Part shown: positions 35,798 to 45,479 of the stretch, in pieces
Layout: every line of letters starts with the position of its first letter
Numbering within the stretch: the stretch's first letter is position 1
From: Lantana camara
Taxonomy: Eukaryota; Streptophyta; Magnoliopsida; Lamiales; Verbenaceae
Length of the DNA stretch: 64,000 nucleotides
NCBI GenBank assembly: GCA_037501455.1
Contig: CM074858.1
Location: forward strand, 99,296,001 to 99,360,000
Reading direction: 5' to 3'
Translations under genes and position numbers: made by a program
Notes under the pieces: model-generated
Seen by the model: only the letters and a program-made list of their open reading frames with translations
What the model was told of the DNA's origin: nothing
Database searches by the model: none

Positions 35798-35805
35798 TCT
35801 ACAAT

Positions 35806-36039
35806 CAACTAATATAAAACTAAAATCTTTGTATATATCTTTTAGAATTACACATGACCTCAAGTACAATGTCAAAGTTAGTATGTAGCATATGCTTACA
35901 AGTCAAAGGGTCAATTATTGGGTAATTTTAGTTTCAACTAGATTTAAGCAAATTAATGTAATAAAAGAACAAATATTTTATATTTATTATGTGATTGGTA
36001 AAAAATTTAAAAAAATATAATCGATAATAATAAATGTAA
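35806..36039. other. AT-rich spacer
   Basis: Nothing recognisable. Confidence 0.3.
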
Positions 36040-36776
36040 GGGGTGTTTGTAAACTCTACTACATAAGTAGAAGTGAAAGCAGAAGTATAAGTGATTAAAA
36101 TTTGTAGTAATAAAAGAGTGTTTGGAAAAAACAGTGAAAAACAGAAAAATAATAGTGGAGTGTTTGCAGAGAAAAAATTGAGAATCACTTTTAATTTTTA
36201 AATTATTCATTTATCCCTAAATTTTTTTAATTTAAAATTATATAAGATAAGTGTGTATAATAAATAAAATGCACGTGCAAAAATAGATAATGAAAAACAA
36301 ATAAAATGAAACGATTTTAAAATAAATAAATTCATAAAAATTAAGAATAGAGAAAAATAAATTTATAAAAAAATTACATAGTAATAACAAATTTTTATCA
36401 AACTTTCAATTAAAATTTTAAGATTATAAGTAGAAAAGAAAAAAAAATAATGATCATATATACCACAGAGTTCTGTATAGATATAAAAAGATTGATTAAG
36501 GAATATTAATATTTTAATGAGGATATTATTGTCTAAATAGAATTTAATTAACAACAGAAAACTGAATAAGCTATAAGCAGAATCCAGAAGCAGGGGCGCT
36601 TCGCTTATTTTTGCTTAAAATAAGAAGAAGTAGGTATTCCAAACACTCCAAAATTGGGGTGCTTCGCTTATTTTTGCTTAAAATAAGGAGAATTCAGTAT
36701 TTCAAACACTTCAAAACTGCTAAAAATAAGCACTTATCTCATAAATACTTATTTTTAGAGTTTGTAAATATGCACA
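36040..36776. mobile_element. Probable hAT-like MITE with internal tandem repeat
   Basis: Left end GGGGTGTTTGTAAACTCTA and inverted right end GTGCATATTTACAAACTCTA are similar. Inside, a unit of about 63 bp (GCTTCGCTTATTTTTGCTTAAAATAAG...TTCCAAACACTCCAAAA) is repeated twice at 36598-36720. No clear target duplication was found. Confidence 0.45.
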
Positions 36777-36839
36777 TAATATATTTGCTATTGTAATTAG
36801 TTGAGTCGAAATGAATGAGATCTAAACTAAAATTTTCAT

Positions 36840-37844
36840 ACTTCCCCCTTGGCAAATGATAGCAACATAATGTATTCAAACAACATTGTCCTAGCAGCCT
36901 TGTGATAATGATATATTTTTTCCAATTTGTCCACAACTTTATGATCTTTATTACTATCCCTTTATTAGGACCATTTACCAATAATTTCATGATAGTTGGG
37001 CTCGTTTGTTGATATTGAGGCACAAGGCAACCTTGTGATAATGATATATCTTTTCCAATTTTGAAATTTCATTTTTAGGCTGGGTTTGAATGTGTTTTAT
37101 AATTGACTACTGATGGGTATATAATGGTGTATATTTTTTTTTCAATTAATAAATTTCCTATTTAGGCACAAAGGATGAATTGGGTTTGAATGTATTTTAT
37201 GCTAATTATGCAAAGACACTAATATGGTGATGCAATGAAAATACGATGTATATAAGATAACATTGATTTTCTTTCTTTTTATATTTATCATGTTTTAAGA
37301 GTTCTATACGATATTAAATACGAGTCTTCAATATGACATAATAAAAGTAATTTTTTAAAAGTGTTCGTATAGAAGAAGTTCTACGCATGTATTTTCTCAT
37401 CAATTTTAATCTTAGTTGCGTTGTTGACTCATTCATGGCTAAATCCTCGATTTACGTTCATTTAAAAAATTGCAATTTAACCCCATCTTAAAATAATAAT
37501 GCAAAGAAAACCCTAAAAACAGTCAGTAGCACAAAACCTTGAGTTTCAAAACTATTCTTAATTTATAATTAATACTAACTAATAAATTGATTTTAAATAG
37601 TAGGTAAACAAATAATTAATTAAAGTTGCTAATTATTTTTACGTGTGACTTTTGAGTAGATCTTAGGTTATTAAAGATCTTATGTAATCATGTGATCATG
37701 TCGTCAAAAAATATATAAAAGATTAAGCAACAAAAGTATATATTGAAACTCGATATTTTTGGAAAACGATATCTAAAACGGCATAACTTATTCTTGATCT
37801 ACATTAATACATAATTTATTATTACAAGTTAATGTAATTTGACA
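36840..37844. other. Duplicated P450 flank without the gene
   Basis: 36840-37650 is similar to 63335-63835 (shared TGTATTCAAACAACATT, TTTATTAGGACCA, TGCAAAGAAAACCCTAAAAAC and TGATTTTAAATAGTAGGTAAA). 37657-37830 is similar to 2742-2910 next to the P450. Together these show copies of one ancestral intergenic region. No P450 coding sequence is seen at this copy. Confidence 0.6.
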
Positions 37845-38060
37845 GGGCTGTATCTTGGGACTGACGGCTTCGCCATGTGGCGCGACGTGGCACAATTAGC
37901 TCGACTTATTGTCCAGCTCCGATCCCGAACTTCAAATACGGAATGTCAATCTAAACTGCCTGGCCGATTGTCTCTTGCGAGAATTAGTCTCTCGATTAGA
38001 GTAGCACCTCGAGCTGTTCGACCCAGAGTGATATGTACCGAGGGAATCATTACACTTTTG
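37845..38060 (+). other. Exon-like open segment, unknown
   Basis: A GC-richer stretch (about 50 percent against an AT-rich background) between an acceptor-like AATTTGACAG and a donor-like GAAG|GTATGT, open in one forward frame. The deduced protein (LYLGTDGFAMWRDVAQLARL...) matches no family that I recognise. It may be a captured exon or chance. It is directly followed by the TIR element at 38078. Confidence 0.25.
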
Positions 38061-38077
38061 AAGGTATGTAGTTGCAC

Positions 38078-38267
38078 CTATGATGTACGGACACGGACAC
38101 GACGATATGGACACGACACGATACGGATACGGCGACACGGATTTTTTTTTGAATTTCCCACGTAAGGAGTGTCGGACACGGTGTCCGACACGGGTTTCCG
38201 ACACGACACGGCATGACACGACACGACACGACAAAATGATATTTTTAGAAGTGTCCGTGCATCGTAG
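38078..38267. mobile_element. 190-bp miniature TIR element with GACACG repeats
   Basis: Ends CTATGATGTACGGACAC and, inverted, CTACGATGCACGGACAC (15 of 17 match). AGTTGCAC flanks both sides (38070-38077 and 38268-38275), an 8-bp duplication. The interior is almost entirely ACACGACACGG-type units. It is the miniature relative of the element at 18857-27601. Confidence 0.8.
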
Positions 38268-38275
38268 AGTTGCAC

Positions 38276-39095
38276 ATAGTAAGCTTCCAACTATAAATAC
38301 AATTTATTTTTTATTAGTTTGAGTATCGAAGCGTCAAAATAGGTCCAATCTCCATATTCTTCTGTTTTGATCTTTGAGCACATGTTTGTCCATTTTTGCA
38401 ACTCTCAAGGAGATTCCTGCAGAAATTGGGAGTTCACATCTGTGTTCCTTACACAGCCGGATTTGGATATCATCAATTGACAATATTAATTCTTTTAATT
38501 TATTATTTTATTAAGTTTTAATTTTTGTGAAATATTTAAGGAAAAAAAATTACCACCAAGACTATGTTTTTTAAAATTTAACACCTCAACCTTTTTTTTT
38601 TAACACCAATTTTGGAGTACATAAATACCTTAACTTTAGGCATTTGTTGTGCACATGATGCCTTTATGGGAACATTTTAGTCGAAAAATCCAACTAAAGT
38701 GGGTAAATGTAAAGTTTTAAAAGTTGAGGTGGTGATCGGAGACCAAAAAAAATAGATTATAAAATTTAAAAAATGAAATAGTTTGGACGGTTTTTTTTTT
38801 TTCCACATATATAAAACCATCATATAATAATCATCGGGACCTTTTCACGATGTGATTTTTCAAGAAAACAAAGATGTTATTCTTACTTACAGAATTTATT
38901 GGACCAAAGGTAGAAATACTCTCTCTCTATATATATATATATTAAAGAGGATTATTGTTGGGGAAAGTATATTAAATAAAACTCAAACTCATAACCTATT
39001 TGTTAATAGGTGTAGAAGCTAACCACTAAGTCGTCTGCTTGTCTAAAAAATATATATATTTTTTATTACACATGACAGATTAAAAATAATAACAA
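38276..39095. other. AT-rich DNA with one probable MITE
   Basis: 38550-38795 shows weak inverted similarity of its two ends (ACACCTCAACC near 38580 against AAGTTGAGGTGGTGATC near 38720). No gene found elsewhere in the stretch. 38935-38945 is a short AT microsatellite. Confidence 0.3.
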
Positions 39096-39434
39096 TAGGC
39101 CCAATCGCTAATTTAGTCACACATGATTGACCCCTCATCAATTTAGTCTCGTTCTTTTTACAGAATTTAATTTAATCTCAAATCCTAAAATTATTAACAA
39201 ATGTGGTCTCAATACTAAGAGACATTAGAAAACTAACTAAATTGGCCATGTGGTCGTCAAGTTGTTTGCATAGTCAAGTTTTGGAGGAAAAAAAACCTTA
39301 CTCGTGAAGTGGTAAAAGTCAGTGGCCAATTCACTCATTCACATTACCCAAAATATTTTATCCTCCCTCTACATAAAAAACCCTAGGATCCTTCCTTCGA
39401 TTTTCTTGTATTTGTGAAGAAATTTTCACTAAAA

Positions 39435-39735
39435 ATTTCTCCACAACAATACTCTCACAAACATATAACCGGTGAGAGACACGAAAATTTCAACATGTGG
39501 TTACATTTGGGCTACCTCGCTTATTGCCCAAATCCCTCATATGGTAAGTTCATGCTTTTTTTTTCCCCCTTTTAATTTGATAAGAAATGACCTAATGTTT
39601 GTGTCAAAATTTCTCTACAGCAATATTCTCATAAACATATCACCGGCCAGAGACTTGAAGATTTCAAAGTTGTCGTTGCGTTTGGACTACCTCTCTTATT
39701 GCCCAAACCCATCATACGGTAAGTTCATGCTCTTT
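39435..39735 (+). repeat. Direct repeat of about 120 bp inside the MULE
   Basis: ACAATACTCTCACAAACATATAACCGG...CTTATTGCCCAAATCCCTCATATGGTAAGTTCATGC (39449-39555) recurs as CAATATTCTCATAAACATATCACCGG...CTTATTGCCCAAACCCATCATACGGTAAGTTCATGC (39621-39729) with about 15 percent difference. Both copies end in a GGTAAGT donor-like site, so this may be a duplicated first exon. Confidence 0.75.
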
Positions 39736-40102
39736 TTTTTTTTTTTTTTTTACATTTTACTGTTATTTTAAGCTTGAGAAGAAATGTCCTAATGTTTGTT
39801 TATTTAGAGAATTTTTGGGGAATGTGCTGAAACTCCACACCCCCTACTTCGATTTTGCTGAAAATACATTCTTTTTTGTGGTCCCTTTGCATTATTATCG
39901 ATCTTGTGTAGTTTAGTAGAATAATTTTTTTTTTGTGGGTCCTTCTGCATGATGTTTTTTTGCTAAGAGTAGGTTCATGTTGTAGTTATTTAATTAATTT
40001 TTTATTATTTTGTACATGCAGATATTGTTGGTGATCGTATGATAACTTCAAAAATATATCACGAGGAAAATTTGTGCACTATCCGGAGGCCAAGTACATG
40101 GG

Positions 40103-40329
40103 TAGTAAGCTTAAATGCTTTGATTATTTTCCAATTGATGATTTGAACATGGAAAATCTAGACGAGCTCACTGGAAATTTGGGCTCCAAGGGCAAAAAAC
40201 TATTTCATAGATTGGATAATAAGAAATAGAGGGTGATTTTGTTTGCTTCAGACATGCTCAACATTGCCGAAAATGGAATCAAGGACAGTGAATTATGCTT
40301 GTATGTGGAGGCACATATGAACCCTTAGT
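40103..40329 (+). pseudogene. PB1-like N-terminal part of a MULE transposase gene, broken
   Basis: One frame reads GSKLKCFDYFPIDDLNMENL, then a TAG at 40227-40229, then RVILFASDMLNIAENGIKDS and ELCLYVEAHMNP before another stop. The pattern, an aromatic strand followed by D-D-hydrophobic-L-E-L and a closing LYVEH-like strand, is that of the PB1-like domain preceding MULE (MURA-like) transposases in plants. Acidic text downstream (40400-40560) fits the linker of such proteins. No catalytic part is seen. Confidence 0.45.
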
Positions 40330-41572
40330 GGTCTGGATAAAATGAGGAAGATATGCAGCCTCTTGCAACTAAGGACAAAGGGAAACAAGTATGCATAAAT
40401 AAAGAGGTTGAGATGGAAGAAGAGTAACAAACCTAGAGGGAAGACTTAGATAATTTTTATGAAAGTGACTACAATGTGGAGGAAGAAGATATGGTTGATT
40501 TTGATGCAGAGGAAGTGGTGATTGACGAGTCCCAACTACAAGAAAATGTTGTTGCATCAACATAGATCATGTGAAAGTGAATAAGTAGTGATGGTTACAA
40601 ATAGTAGAGCAGAGTTCGACTGCAAATTCTTAAGATGAATTGAAAAGCCTGCATAGATGGTGAATATATTCAGAAGATCACAATGATTTAATCCAATAAT
40701 TGAGTTGATGTTGTAAGCAGAGAAATGTAGCTGATCCAAGAAAGGTAAAATTTATGGTTTTTATGATAATTTCTTTATAATCTATCCACTTACAGTTTTG
40801 TATATTTTCAAGCAAGAGGATTTATACCATCAAGACAAACTATTCCTGAAGAAACCATCACCATGATCCCTACTCCAGGATATCAACCACCTCCAGAGCC
40901 TATAATATCTCAATCCACAAGTTGTGTAAATACACAATCTAGTGGGAGTGGTGTTCCATTGCTTGCCAAGATTGGGAGAAAGTATGCTACAAGAAGAAAC
41001 TTGAATGCAGTAGTGCAAGATTTATCTTTGAAAAAAATTATTAAAGAGGACTAAGAAGTAGTCTTTTTAAAATGATGTCCATAATATGATTTATGTTATC
41101 TTTTCTCGCTTATAAAACTCTCTGATTTTAGATTATAAAACATATTGATGGTTTATGCTCAAACTGTTCTTGAATTATGCAGAAATATAGGTTATTTGTA
41201 TGCTGAAACTGGACTTGAATTGTGTGATGTTACTACTAAAATTATAGTAATTGTGTATGTTGAAACTGAACTTGAATTATACAGCATATGGGTTGTTATT
41301 GGTGCGTTTTGATGTTGCTAGTTTTTGTTGTTTAGATAATGTTTAGAGGGAAATTTAAGGTTTTGTTCAAAATTTAAGTCACTGGCACGTGCAAAGTCTT
41401 TTAATATGTTACTTTGATGATCACGTGAGTGTCTATTAATATTTGGGACCATATTTATTGAGAATTTTAAATTTTAGAACTAAATTAAATTCAACAAAAA
41501 ACACAAGATTAGATTAACGAGGGGTCAATAGGGTAGGACTAAATTGACCATTTAGCCATAGATAATAATAAT

Positions 41573-42940
41573 GACGAATTACATCAGAGTACCCTTAGGT
41601 TTGGACTAATTACAACGTTGTTCCTATTCCTTCAATTATTACCATATAGTCCCTGAGGTTTGGTTTCCGCCTTAGGTCCCTAAATGTCATTAGAATTCTG
41701 ACATGGCATAATATTATACGGCCACGTGGCATACCCGATGCGGAGCCATGTGTGCCCCGCGTCATTTCGACCGACCTTGGGAGGGGGGGACACGTGCCAC
41801 TCACGTAGGTTTGACCTCGACCCCAGATCGAGGGGGTTGGGGTCAGGTCGATACGGATCAATCCCCTACTTTGGCTAAAGAATCACTTGCGAGGGTCCAA
41901 CCTCCTCAGCCCCGCTACAGAACGGATGGGAATAAGGGGCCGCTGACCTCATTATCCGACTCCACGAATCGAGCAGCTTTCCCACTCCCGAGGCGGGTCG
42001 CTGTCAAGACACGTGTCACTCTCCCATTCCCCGGCACAGGCGCCTGCAGGCGCATTTAATGCCCTCTGTGCCAAACCTTGCCAAAAGGGGAAAGATGACG
42101 CGTTTTACACCTCCTTGGCGAGGTCGAGCACTTTCCCTTCGGGATAATCGCTCGACTGTATTTAATGCATAGCTGCCTTACATGCACTACTATGTTAATA
42201 AGCCAAGGCTATAAATACGCCCCCCTTGAACTGTTGTTGGTAAGCATTTAAGAGCATTTAATAGCGTTTTTTGTATTATTTCTCTCTCTAAAGGCCCCAA
42301 TACTGACTTAAGCGTCGGAGAACGAAACTTGGGTCCAACCCCAAGTGTCCCAATTTGGCCTTTGAGCTCACGTGTGTTTAAGTGTTTTCAGATCGATTAA
42401 GAGCCTACACTTATAAATTCTTGACTGATTGACCCGAATTTGCCAACTAGATTTTCATCTCAGCGCGACCATTTTTGAGCCGAATCAGATTCCGTCAGCC
42501 CTAAGAATTTTTTTTCGAAATTATTCCTGTTTTTTTTTTTAATTTGATTTGACCAAACTATCGTCAGGGATCAACATTTTTCAATTTAATATAGGGATCA
42601 TTTTGTAACATAATAAAACAATGAGGGATGCATTTGTAATTTCTAGCTAAATTTAAATTAGGTTGTATATAGCCCTTGGTGGTTTGTTTATATAAGGGTT
42701 TTCAGGGCTTTGCACTGCAAAATACATGCCAAGTTCATATACCTTCAACCACACACGCAACACACTATTAAAATACAGGTAATAAATCTTTGTAGCAACA
42801 TTTCAATTTACCCAAGCAATGAGATTATGGACAGACTGCCTACTATTTACAGATATATATCAAAATCAGTTTAAGTTAAATGGCACTAGTGCCAATAAAA
42901 TATACAAACCATTAACACAAAAATAGCAAAAAAATAGATA
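41573..42940 (+). mobile_element. Left TIR of a large (Pack-)MULE, interrupted by a solo LTR
   Basis: 41573-41698 plus 42488-42940 form one inverted-repeat arm of about 580 bp. It matches the reverse complement of 62395-62745 followed by 43665-43911. Shared blocks include TTCAATTATTACCATATAGTCC, TAACATAATAAAACAATGAGGGATGCATTTGTAATTTCTA, CCAAGTTCATATA and CAACATTTCAATTTACC. Long TIRs of this size are typical of MULEs. The arm is divided by the LTR at 41699-42487. Confidence 0.75.
41699..42487 (+). mobile_element. Solo LTR, Tat-lineage
   Basis: 789 bp, TGACATGGCATAATATTATACGG ... GAGCCGAATCA, flanked by AATTC (41694-41698) and GATTC (42488-42492). It is the same family as 32811-33578, sharing GCTATAAATACGCCCCCCTTGAAC, GACTTAAGCGTCGGAG and CTCACGTGTGTT. 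Removing it restores the MULE arm exactly as seen in the opposite arm, which confirms the borders. Confidence 0.88.
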
Positions 42941-43664
42941 CATGAAGGAGCTCCATGGATTTAACCAAAAATGTTTGATAAAGTGCTAGAACTTACCGGA
43001 ATGATCGTCATGGGCAAATGCATGACATGTTTAGAATTCATATTCAACAAAATTTACAAAAGTGGGGAATTGTACTGATATCCGAACGAATCAACCTCAA
43101 AAAGGGCAAGTCTATGTCCGCTCATTAATGAAATTAGACTAACAATGAAATCTGGAAGCAGAGTGGTGAACCACTTTGCCTACCTGGCCATCGGCAGAGC
43201 CTTGGACCCAAGGAAATCTACAATTTATATAGCCTATTGCCATGATAGCCTTCTTCCAATAGGGAAAAAAGTAGATAGCAGGTACTTTTCTTTACTCAAG
43301 GCTTCGATATAAGGCCTTTTATTAAGGAAAGATGTTGAAAGGAAGAAGAATTTAATACAGAATAGAGAGACTAAGGTTTGGCATTACCATCGGATCTTGG
43401 CTTTAGCTGATTCGATTGCTTGGAAGAAGTATTAATTAACTTATGCTTAAAGCTATAGATGCGATTTCCTTTCTTTCAGATAGAATTTCTATTTATTAAT
43501 AATTTCACTTTGCATGGAAAGGGGAGCATGAAATCTATCATAGGGGGAAGGCAAATCCAGTCCCAGTTTACTATTTTTTTCTTGGGTAAATAGGTTTAGG
43601 TTTGAGATCTTGCCTATAGGCTTTTTTATCTCGGCGTACAAAAAGAATCGCATTCCTTCGTGTA
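42941..43664. other. Cargo segment between the MULE arms
   Basis: About 725 bp that belongs to neither arm. It is less AT-rich than the surroundings and has no long reading frame. Phrases such as AAGGCCTTTTATTAAGGAAAGATG and CGGCGTACAAAAAGAATCGCATTCC have the look of plant organellar (mitochondrial) intergenic DNA to me, but I cannot confirm this. No gene is recognised. Confidence 0.35.
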
Positions 43665-43911
43665 CCTATTTTTTGCTACTGTTGTGTTAATGGTTTGTGT
43701 ATTTTATTGGCACAAGTGCTATTTAACTTTAACTAATTTTGGTATATGTTTGTAAATAGTGGGCAATCTGTCTACAATCTCATTGCTTAGGTAAATTGAA
43801 ATGTTGTACTTCTGTTACCTATATTTTAATGGTGAATTGCTTGTATAGTTGAAATTATATGAACTTGGTATGTATTTTGGAGTGTTGGATGATGCAAATC
43901 CATGAAAACAC
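43665..43911 (-). mobile_element. Inner part of the right MULE TIR
   Basis: Reverse complement of about 42700-42940 (GTTTGTGTATTTTATTGGCAC, CAATCTCATTGCTTAGGTAAATTGAAATGTTG, GAACTTGGTATGTATTTTGG). It continues at 62390 after removal of the nested LTRs. Confidence 0.75.
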
Positions 43912-44296
43912 TATAGCACCCCGCACGGTGGGCCACCATATCCCCCACACCTAAGCCCAATCCACATACGAGATGGGAAACCCGTACATGAACCAAGCAC
44001 AGGCGAACGAGAGACAGACACACACACACCTAAGCTAGGCGAAACGTAGACCTTGAAATTCAAAAAAAAATGCATATGCGGAAGCAACTCCTACAAACGA
44101 ACATTAAATTACAAGCAACAGGTGACATGTTCAACTAGCATAGATACCTAATCCTGAATATAAACATAAAACATCCAAACAAACGGGTTCGAACTGTTTC
44201 CAAGAAGCCTGTCCCGAATCAAATACACATAATAACTATGCAAACAAATACATTCATTCATACTTGTACAAAATCCGAATCATGTGAAATGCAGAA
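43912..44296 (-). mobile_element. Solo LTR E, left piece
   Basis: Starts TATAGCACCCCGCACGG (one base from TGTAGCACCCC) at 43912. AACAC (43907-43911) is repeated at 62390-62394 after the other end, so the borders are firm. The total LTR is about 2990 bp once the nested elements are removed. Reverse orientation, Tekay-type. Confidence 0.9.
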
Positions 44297-44533
44297 TGTA
44301 ACGCCCCAGTTTTTTTTTATTAGTACAGCATGACGTATGTGTTTACCAAATTGCGCGAAATAATTATTTATACGTGTTTATATATTTAATTTTATTTTAA
44401 CCATATTTATTGTTAATTATGTTAATTATTATATCTTAAGTTTTATTAATAATTAATTTTATATGTTAATGAGAAGTGTTATTAATTAATTATGTAATGT
44501 AATTGTGTTAACCAATATTTGAATCATTTCGTC
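44297..44533 (+). mobile_element. Solo LTR D, left piece
   Basis: Starts TGTAACGCCCCAG at 44297. CAGAA (44292-44296) is repeated at 59779-59783 after its other end. Interrupted at 44533 by the Tat element. Confidence 0.92.
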
Positions 44534-45378
44534 TGATGAGGCCTGAAATTCATTCTCGAATCAGAGCCGTCCACGTGGCAGCACACCGCTGACTAATACC
44601 CTTGACGCTCGCCTTGGTGGGCTCATGGGCCTTCACGCCGCTCAATTGCCAGCAAATGTCATCCATCAGCCAGCGGATGACCATTCGGACCAAGGGCCCC
44701 AACCAATGGGTTTGACGCTCGGACAGCGGCCCTCAAGGTTATCTTTCACAGGGAAGCACCCACATGGGGGCCCCATTAATACGCTCGGGATCCCGACGCT
44801 CAAAGGGTCATATATCGCGAGGAGGCCATCCATGCATTCTTCGAGCGTCACCAGCGTTCGGGCATGTCCATGCCCCGTTTCGCTAGATCCGAACCTCGGA
44901 CGAGGGAATCTTAGGTCCATCCCCTCGTGACCCTCGCCAACAACCTCTGACACAGAAGTACTATGCACCACGCACCTGACACGCCGTCAACCTTTTCAGG
45001 GATGTCATTCTCAGTCCCCAAAACTTTGACGCGTGTTAGGGCAACACAGGTTTGGGACCACATGGTCAATTTTACCCATCTACCCCCATCCCTAACATAT
45101 AAATAGGAGTGAAGCCATGCATTCTCCCCCAAGGAATCTCCTGCACAAAATCCATATACACTGTTCTGGGCATTTCTCAGCTGACCTTCTCAAGCTTTTT
45201 ATCTCGCCATAGTAACACTACCATTGTAGCTTGCGCATTTGGTGTTATCCTAGCTGGAAGAACCCACGCTCAAAAGGAAACCCAGATCCTGAGGCTCTCA
45301 CGCCTGTGATGGTCTTTCCCTTTTTAAACAAATTCTAAAGTGTTGTTGCATTAGGAAACTCAGATTCCCGCATCATCA
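44534..45378 (+). repeat. 5' LTR of the Tat element
   Basis: 845 bp from TGATGAGGCC to CCGCATCATCA. It contains a TATA box at 45098-45105. GACGCTCG / CGAGCGTC pentamers and hexamers recur across it. Short reading frames inside are not genes. Confidence 0.95.
45098..45105 (+). promoter_or_regulatory. LTR promoter TATA box
   Basis: TATAAATA in the 5' LTR. Transcription should start about 25-30 bp downstream, near 45130. An identical box lies at 56716-56723 in the 3' LTR. Confidence 0.75.
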
Positions 45379-45381
45379 TTT

Positions 45382-45400
45382 TTGGCGCCGTCTGTGGGAA
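45382..45400 (+). promoter_or_regulatory. Primer binding site of the Tat element
   Basis: TTGGCGCCGTCTGTGGGAA starts a few bases after the LTR. The first nine bases, TGGCGCCGT, equal the tRNA-Asp-type site; the rest differs, so the primer tRNA is not certain. The truncated Tat relative at 32793-32809 has the same site. Confidence 0.8.
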
Positions 45401-45479
45401 ATCCATCACCACCATCTTCGGTATTGCCATTTTTCTTCCTCTGAAAGCTAGTTGAAAAGTAACACCCAAACCTTGAATC

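Larger units (their letters stand above)
39096..41562 (+). mobile_element. Mutator-like element with about 150-bp TIRs, degenerate
   Basis: Left end TAGGCCCAATCGCTAATTTAGTC ... GATTGACCCCTCATCAATTTAGTCTCG and the inverted right end TATGGCTAAATGGTCAATTTAGTCC ... ATTGACCCCTCGTTAATCTAATC align over about 150 bp. The flanks are AT-rich TAATAA repeats, so the 9-bp duplication is not certain. A coding relic (40103-40329) supports MULE identity. Confidence 0.65.

Noticed and set aside
39096..41562. Exact 9-bp target duplication for the MULE
   Set aside because: Both flanks are TAATAA-type simple sequence, so a match there means little.
44625..45309. Four reading frames of 66-101 codons in the Tat LTR, repeated at 56243-56927
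   Set aside because: Identical because the LTRs are identical; they lie in U3/R on both strands with no recognisable domain.
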